A stretch of 64,000 nucleotides of DNA from Paenibacillus marchantiae (lineage in GTDB: Bacteria; Bacillota; Bacilli; Paenibacillales; Paenibacillaceae): contig NZ_CP118270.1 of the NCBI RefSeq assembly GCF_028771845.1, positions 3,472,001 to 3,536,000 of the forward strand, given 5' to 3'. The notes under the pieces were generated by a model, which was given only the letters and a program-made list of their open reading frames with translations, had not been told where the DNA came from and ran no database searches. Shown here piece by piece: positions 60,993 through 64,000 of the stretch (position 1 is the stretch's first letter; each line of letters begins with the position of its first letter). A program made the position numbers and the translations under genes.

Positions 60993-61655
60993 ATGAAATT
61001 GCAAAAGAATGATAAGCTGCTTTTTATCGGAGATTCAATCACAGATTGTGGCCGTGAACATCCTATTGGTGAAGGGAGTTCTGGACTGGGGCACGGCTAT
61101 GTGGCGCAAGTGTATGCCTTGCTGCGTTCCATCTATCCGGAATTGATGCTGCGGATTCAGAATGTGGGTAATAGTGGGAATACAATCCGGGATTTGAAGC
61201 AGCGCTGGGACCGTGATGTGCTTGATCTCAAACCGGATTGGCTAACGATTATGATCGGGATCAATGATGTATGGCGTCAATTTGACAATCCGTTATCCAC
61301 AGAATCGCAAGTTTTTCTGGAAGAGTATGAATCCACACTACGAGATCTGGTTGCTTCTGTTCGTCCTGGGTTGAAAGGACTTGTTCTGATGTCTCCTTAT
61401 TATTTGGAAGCCAATCCGGAAGATCCGATGCGGGCTACGATGGATATATACGGTGAGGCTGTTCGTAGAGTAGCCGCTGAATATGACGCCATTTTCGTGG
61501 ATACACAGGCTGCATTTACTCCATTCTGGGATCATTTCTATACGTCTGTGCTGACTTACGATCGGGTTCATCCCGATGCAACAGGCCATATGGTGCTTTC
61601 CAAAGCGTTCTTGGATGCCATTGGTTTCGAATGGTCAGGCGGCGTCAAATCTTAA
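60993..61655 (+). CDS. Acetyl xylan esterase, SGNH type (Axe2-like)
   Basis: Removes acetyl groups from xylo-oligosaccharides in the cytoplasm. ATG 60993, 9 nt after AAGGAG, gives 220 residues, against 219 for the Geobacillus Axe2 that I recall. Shared blocks: LLFIGDSITDCGRE (nucleophile Ser), NVGNSGNTIRDLKQRWDRDV, WLTIMIGINDVWRQFDNP (Gly-x-Asn-Asp), DPMRATMDIYGEAVRRVA, FVDTQAAF and LTYDRVHPDATGHMVLSKAFL (Asp-x2-His). All SGNH residues are in place. It is in one unit with the hydrolase before it and the lactonase 15 nt behind it. Confidence 0.92.
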   Translation: MKLQKNDKLLFIGDSITDCGREHPIGEGSSGLGHGYVAQVYALLRSIYPELMLRIQNVGNSGNTIRDLKQRWDRDVLDLKPDWLTIMIGINDVWRQFDNPLSTESQVFLEEYESTLRDLVASVRPGLKGLVLMSPYYLEANPEDPMRATMDIYGEAVRRVAAEYDAIFVDTQAAFTPFWDHFYTSVLTYDRVHPDATGHMVLSKAFLDAIGFEWSGGVKS

Positions 61656-61670
61656 AAAGGACGTGATGGC

Positions 61671-62567
61671 ATGAGCGATTTGAACATTGCAGTACATACC
61701 CCGGCACTGTTGGGCGAAGGTCCTAGCTGGGATGCTGAACACAATCGATTATTATGGGTGGATATTGAAAGCTACAAGATCCATGTATACGTTCCAGCTA
61801 CAGGAGAAGATCGGACTTATGATGTTGGCGAGCATGTAGGTGCGGTTGTGCCATACCATGATGATGAGGTTGTCGTTGCTTTGCGCAGTGGCTTCCACAG
61901 CTATAACTTGCTCACGGGAGAGTTACAGCCGATTGAAGATCCGGAGAAAGGCAAAGACAACAACCGTTTCAATGACGGGAAGTGTGACGCTCTTGGACGC
62001 TTCTGGGCAGGGACGATGAGCATGAACAATGAAAGCAAGGCAGGGGCATTTTATTGCCTGGAGGAAGGACAGCCTGTTCGAACGTTGTTCAGGGATGTAT
62101 CCACATCCAATGGTTTGGGCTGGAGCCCGGATCAACAGAAGATGTATTACATTGATACGCCGACACGATCCATTGACCGTTTTGATTTTGATCTGGCTGC
62201 TGGAGAGATAACGAACCGGACAAGTGTAATTGCTATACCGGAGGAATTTGGCTATCCGGATGGAATGACTGTAGACAGTGAGGGAATGCTGTGGGTTGCC
62301 CACTGGGGCGGAGGAAGAGTTACTCGCTGGAATCCGCATACAGCAGAGCTGATGCAACAGATTGAGGTACCTGCAGATCAGGTGACATCCTGCTGTTTCG
62401 GAGGGCCGGAGTTGGAGGACTTATATATTACGACTGCCCGAATCGGTATTCGAGAAGAGCGGCTGACGGAGACGCCGAATGCTGGATCTCTATTTGTAAT
62501 TAAACCGGGTGTGAAAGGGCAGAAAACCTACGCTTTTGGCGGGGGAGCACAGTCGGATACGAAATAA
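61671..62567 (+). CDS. SMP-30/gluconolactonase family lactonase
   Basis: Metal-dependent sugar lactonase of the six-bladed propeller type, 298 residues. Metal ligands as in the family: GEGPSWD (Glu), NRFNDGKCDALGRFWAGTMS (Asn-Asp), SNGLGWSPDQQKMYYIDT (Asn) and YPDGMTVDSEGMLWVAHWGGG (Asp). Start ATG 61671 with AAGGACG about 10 nt upstream. Downstream of an acetyl xylan esterase it may act on xylono- or galactonolactone from an oxidative pentose or galactose route. That is inference; the substrate cannot be assigned by eye. Confidence 0.88.
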   Translation: MSDLNIAVHTPALLGEGPSWDAEHNRLLWVDIESYKIHVYVPATGEDRTYDVGEHVGAVVPYHDDEVVVALRSGFHSYNLLTGELQPIEDPEKGKDNNRFNDGKCDALGRFWAGTMSMNNESKAGAFYCLEEGQPVRTLFRDVSTSNGLGWSPDQQKMYYIDTPTRSIDRFDFDLAAGEITNRTSVIAIPEEFGYPDGMTVDSEGMLWVAHWGGGRVTRWNPHTAELMQQIEVPADQVTSCCFGGPELEDLYITTARIGIREERLTETPNAGSLFVIKPGVKGQKTYAFGGGAQSDTK

Positions 62568-62625
62568 ATGAAGGACAGTGTTACTAGAATTTTGTTCTTC
62601 GTCTATAAAATATTTATCAATGGAG

Positions 62626-62657
62626 AAGGGTGCTGTTTAAACAGCATCCTTTTTTTA
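62626..62657 (+). terminator. Intrinsic terminator after lactonase gene
   Basis: AAGGGTGCTGTTT (62626-62638) pairs with AAACAGCATCCTT (62639-62651), one G-U; the TTTAAA turn is the loop and T's follow. Confidence 0.88.
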
Positions 62658-62784
62658 TGTTTTCAAAAGCGATATGCAGAAAAAAATACAAAAAATAGAA
62701 TTTGGGCAGAAGGGGTTTTTTAATTGCCATCGAATGTTATTTATTGCAAGGTTAATCCAATGAATGGTAATCAAAATTGATTTA

Positions 62785-62798
62785 TGAAAGCGTTTTAT
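62785..62798. promoter_or_regulatory. cre-like sequence upstream of GH74
   Basis: TGAAAGCGTTTTAT fits the core of the CcpA consensus (12 of 14 to TGWAANCGNTNWCA). It lies 132 nt before the xyloglucanase ATG. No clear promoter hexamers were identified in the rest of 62658-62800. Confidence 0.4.
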
Positions 62799-62806
62799 AA
62801 AAATGG

Positions 62807-62928
62807 AAAGGAGGTGGGGCTGGTTGCCTGTTCCAATGCATTAAATGTCTGACACTGCACTCATCAACATGATGACACAGCGGGGTTTACCGGATGCGAT
62901 GAATATATTTGAAGAGGAGGCTAAGTAA
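62807..62928 (+). other. Strong RBS with tiny leader frames before GH74
   Basis: AAAGGAGG (62807-62814) precedes a TTG frame of six codons (62824-62844, stop TAA). A 27-codon frame starts at once with ATG 62845 and ends with TAA at 62926-62928, two bases before the GH74 start. The 3' end of the second frame contains GAAGAGGAGG, which is the GH74 ribosome binding site. The encoded 27-residue peptide begins MSDTALINMM and is acidic at the end. Coupled translation is possible; the peptides may have no function of their own. Confidence 0.45.
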
Positions 62929-62930
62929 TT

Positions 62931-64000
62931 ATGAAAACGTTTTTGGGAAAGCTGCGGGTGATGAGTTTGACGGTTGCTGTTGCAGCAGTTTCGTTGGGAG
63001 TACTCGCTGGAACAACAGATGCGGCACCTAGTGATTCATACCAGTGGAAAAATGTCGTGACCGGGGCTGGTGGGGGTTTTGTGCCGGGGATTATTTTCAA
63101 TGAGTCAGAGAAAGATTTGATCTATGCCCGGACGGATATCGGGGGAGCCTATCGCTGGAATCCTGCGAATGAGAGTTGGATTCCACTTACTGATTTTGTC
63201 GGCTGGGATGATTGGAACAAAAACGGTGTCGATGCGCTGGCAACAGACCCGGTTGATCCGAATCGAGTGTATATGGCTGTCGGCACGTACACGAATTCAT
63301 GGGACAAAAACAACGGCTCCATCTTGCGCTCTACGGACCGCGGTGATACTTGGCAGACCACCACTCTTCCGTTCAAAGTCGGCGGTAACATGCCGGGACG
63401 TTCCATGGGGGAACGCCTGACCGTTGATCCGAATAAAAATAGCATTTTGTATTTTGGTGCACGTAGTGGCAACGGACTCTGGAAAAGTACGGATTACGGC
63501 GTAACCTGGAACAAAGTAACGAGCTTCCCGAATCCCGGTACGTATGTAGAAGACCCGTCTTATGAATATACCAGTGACATCGTGGGTCTTTCTTGGATCA
63601 CGTTTGACAAATCAACAGGTTCTGCTGGACAGGCAACACAGACCATCTATGTCGGGGTAGCCGACAAAAATCAAAGCATATACCGCAGTACAAATGGAGG
63701 CGCAACGTGGACTGCTGTTGCTGGACAGCCTACAGGGTATTTACCTCATCACGGTGAACTGGATGCCAATGGAAATCTCTATATTTCATACAGCGATGGT
63801 GCAGGCCCTTATGATGGGGAAAAGGGAGACCTCTGGAAACTAAATACGACTACAGGGGTATGGACCAACATTAGTCCAGTGCCGAGCAGCAGCTCGGACA
63901 ATTATTTTGGATACGGCGGACTGGCTGTAGATGCTCAGCATCCTGGTACACTGATGGTGGCAACCCTCAACTCTTGGTGGCCTGACGCGAATCTGTTCCG
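62931..64000 (+). CDS. Secreted xyloglucanase, GH74 (3' end beyond window)
   Basis: Endo-acting hydrolase of the xyloglucan backbone, secreted. ATG 62931 follows GAAGAGGAGG at a normal spacing. The signal peptide is FLGKLRVMSLTVAVAAVSLGVLAG with likely cleavage near TDAA. 356 residues are visible, with the GH74 opening YQWKNVVTGAGGGFVPGIIF and the catalytic nucleophile Asp in YARTDIGGAYRW (about residue 70). Propeller-blade repeats of the BNR type recur (ILRSTDRGDTWQ, LWKSTDYGVTWN, IYRSTNGGATWT). HHGELDANGNLY and YFGYGGLAVDAQHPGTLMV are conserved. The second catalytic Asp and any binding modules lie past the window edge. Confidence 0.95.
   Translation, partial: MKTFLGKLRVMSLTVAVAAVSLGVLAGTTDAAPSDSYQWKNVVTGAGGGFVPGIIFNESEKDLIYARTDIGGAYRWNPANESWIPLTDFVGWDDWNKNGVDALATDPVDPNRVYMAVGTYTNSWDKNNGSILRSTDRGDTWQTTTLPFKVGGNMPGRSMGERLTVDPNKNSILYFGARSGNGLWKSTDYGVTWNKVTSFPNPGTYVEDPSYEYTSDIVGLSWITFDKSTGSAGQATQTIYVGVADKNQSIYRSTNGGATWTAVAGQPTGYLPHHGELDANGNLYISYSDGAGPYDGEKGDLWKLNTTTGVWTNISPVPSSSSDNYFGYGGLAVDAQHPGTLMVATLNSWWPDANLF

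Noticed and set aside
1..64000. tRNA, rRNA, CRISPR, transposon or prophage signatures
   Set aside because: None recognised on either strand by eye; a tRNAscan/Rfam search would settle small RNAs.

Overview
The window looks like chromosomal DNA of a plant-polysaccharide-degrading, endospore-forming Firmicute, most likely Paenibacillus or a close relative. The reasons are a complete GerA-type spore germination operon, many glycoside hydrolases (GH42 twice, GH31, GH3, GH74), strong AGGAGG-type ribosome binding sites, U-tailed hairpin terminators and cre/CodY/Fur-like operator sequences. I see no rRNA, tRNA, CRISPR array, insertion sequence or phage gene. The genes form short operons on both strands, mostly bounded by intrinsic terminators.

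Layout. 1-1.8 kb: 3' part of a GH42 beta-galactosidase. 2-4.2 kb: ACT-domain malic enzyme and an HD phosphohydrolase. 4.4-6.1 kb: an ArAE/FUSC-type exporter behind a Fur-box-like sequence, and a PPOX-fold protein. 6.4-10.9 kb: HelD and adenine deaminase. 11.3-12.3 kb: an orphan secreted TIM-barrel protein. 12.4-19.9 kb: AraC regulator divergent from a YicI-type alpha-xylosidase, then an APH-like kinase tightly linked to a GH3 enzyme with an embedded extra domain. 20-23.3 kb: two MFS exporters, one in an operon with a MarR repressor. 23.5-24 kb: L-fucose mutarotase. 24-28 kb (minus): germination operon gerA-gerC-small D-type gene-gerB. 28.2-29.4 kb: GNAT and TraX. 29.5-35.1 kb (minus): chemoreceptor followed by a one-module NRPS-like adenylation-carrier-reductase enzyme. 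35.6-42 kb: rpiA, three GNAT/MarR genes, a stand-alone receiver, alpha/beta hydrolase, methyltransferase and a BadF-type sugar kinase. 42-45.6 kb: MarR-MMPL exporter operon. 45.8-47.6 kb: SGNH esterase and a second APH-fold kinase. 47.8-50.5 kb (minus): tetracycline-type ribosomal protection protein with a TPR protein. 50.6-54.7 kb: AraC divergent from uxaB-uxaA. 54.8-56.5 kb (minus): WYL regulator plus AlkZ-related protein. 56.9-62.6 kb: second GH42 divergent from AraC, then two esterases and an SMP-30 lactonase. 62.9 kb-end: 5' part of a secreted GH74 xyloglucanase.

The carbohydrate genes fit one theme. GH74 cuts xyloglucan outside the cell; YicI-type GH31 removes alpha-xylose, GH42 beta-galactose and GH3 beta-glucose or xylose from the oligomers; FucU equilibrates L-fucose; Axe2-like esterase deacetylates xylan fragments; UxaB/UxaA consume pectin-derived galacturonate. 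cre-like sequences stand before several of these genes, which suggests CcpA control together with local AraC regulators. The parts that deserve most attention are the chemoreceptor/NRPS-reductase pair, the Fur-box exporter, the parS-like sequence, the ribosomal protection/TPR pair and the tiny leader frames before GH74.
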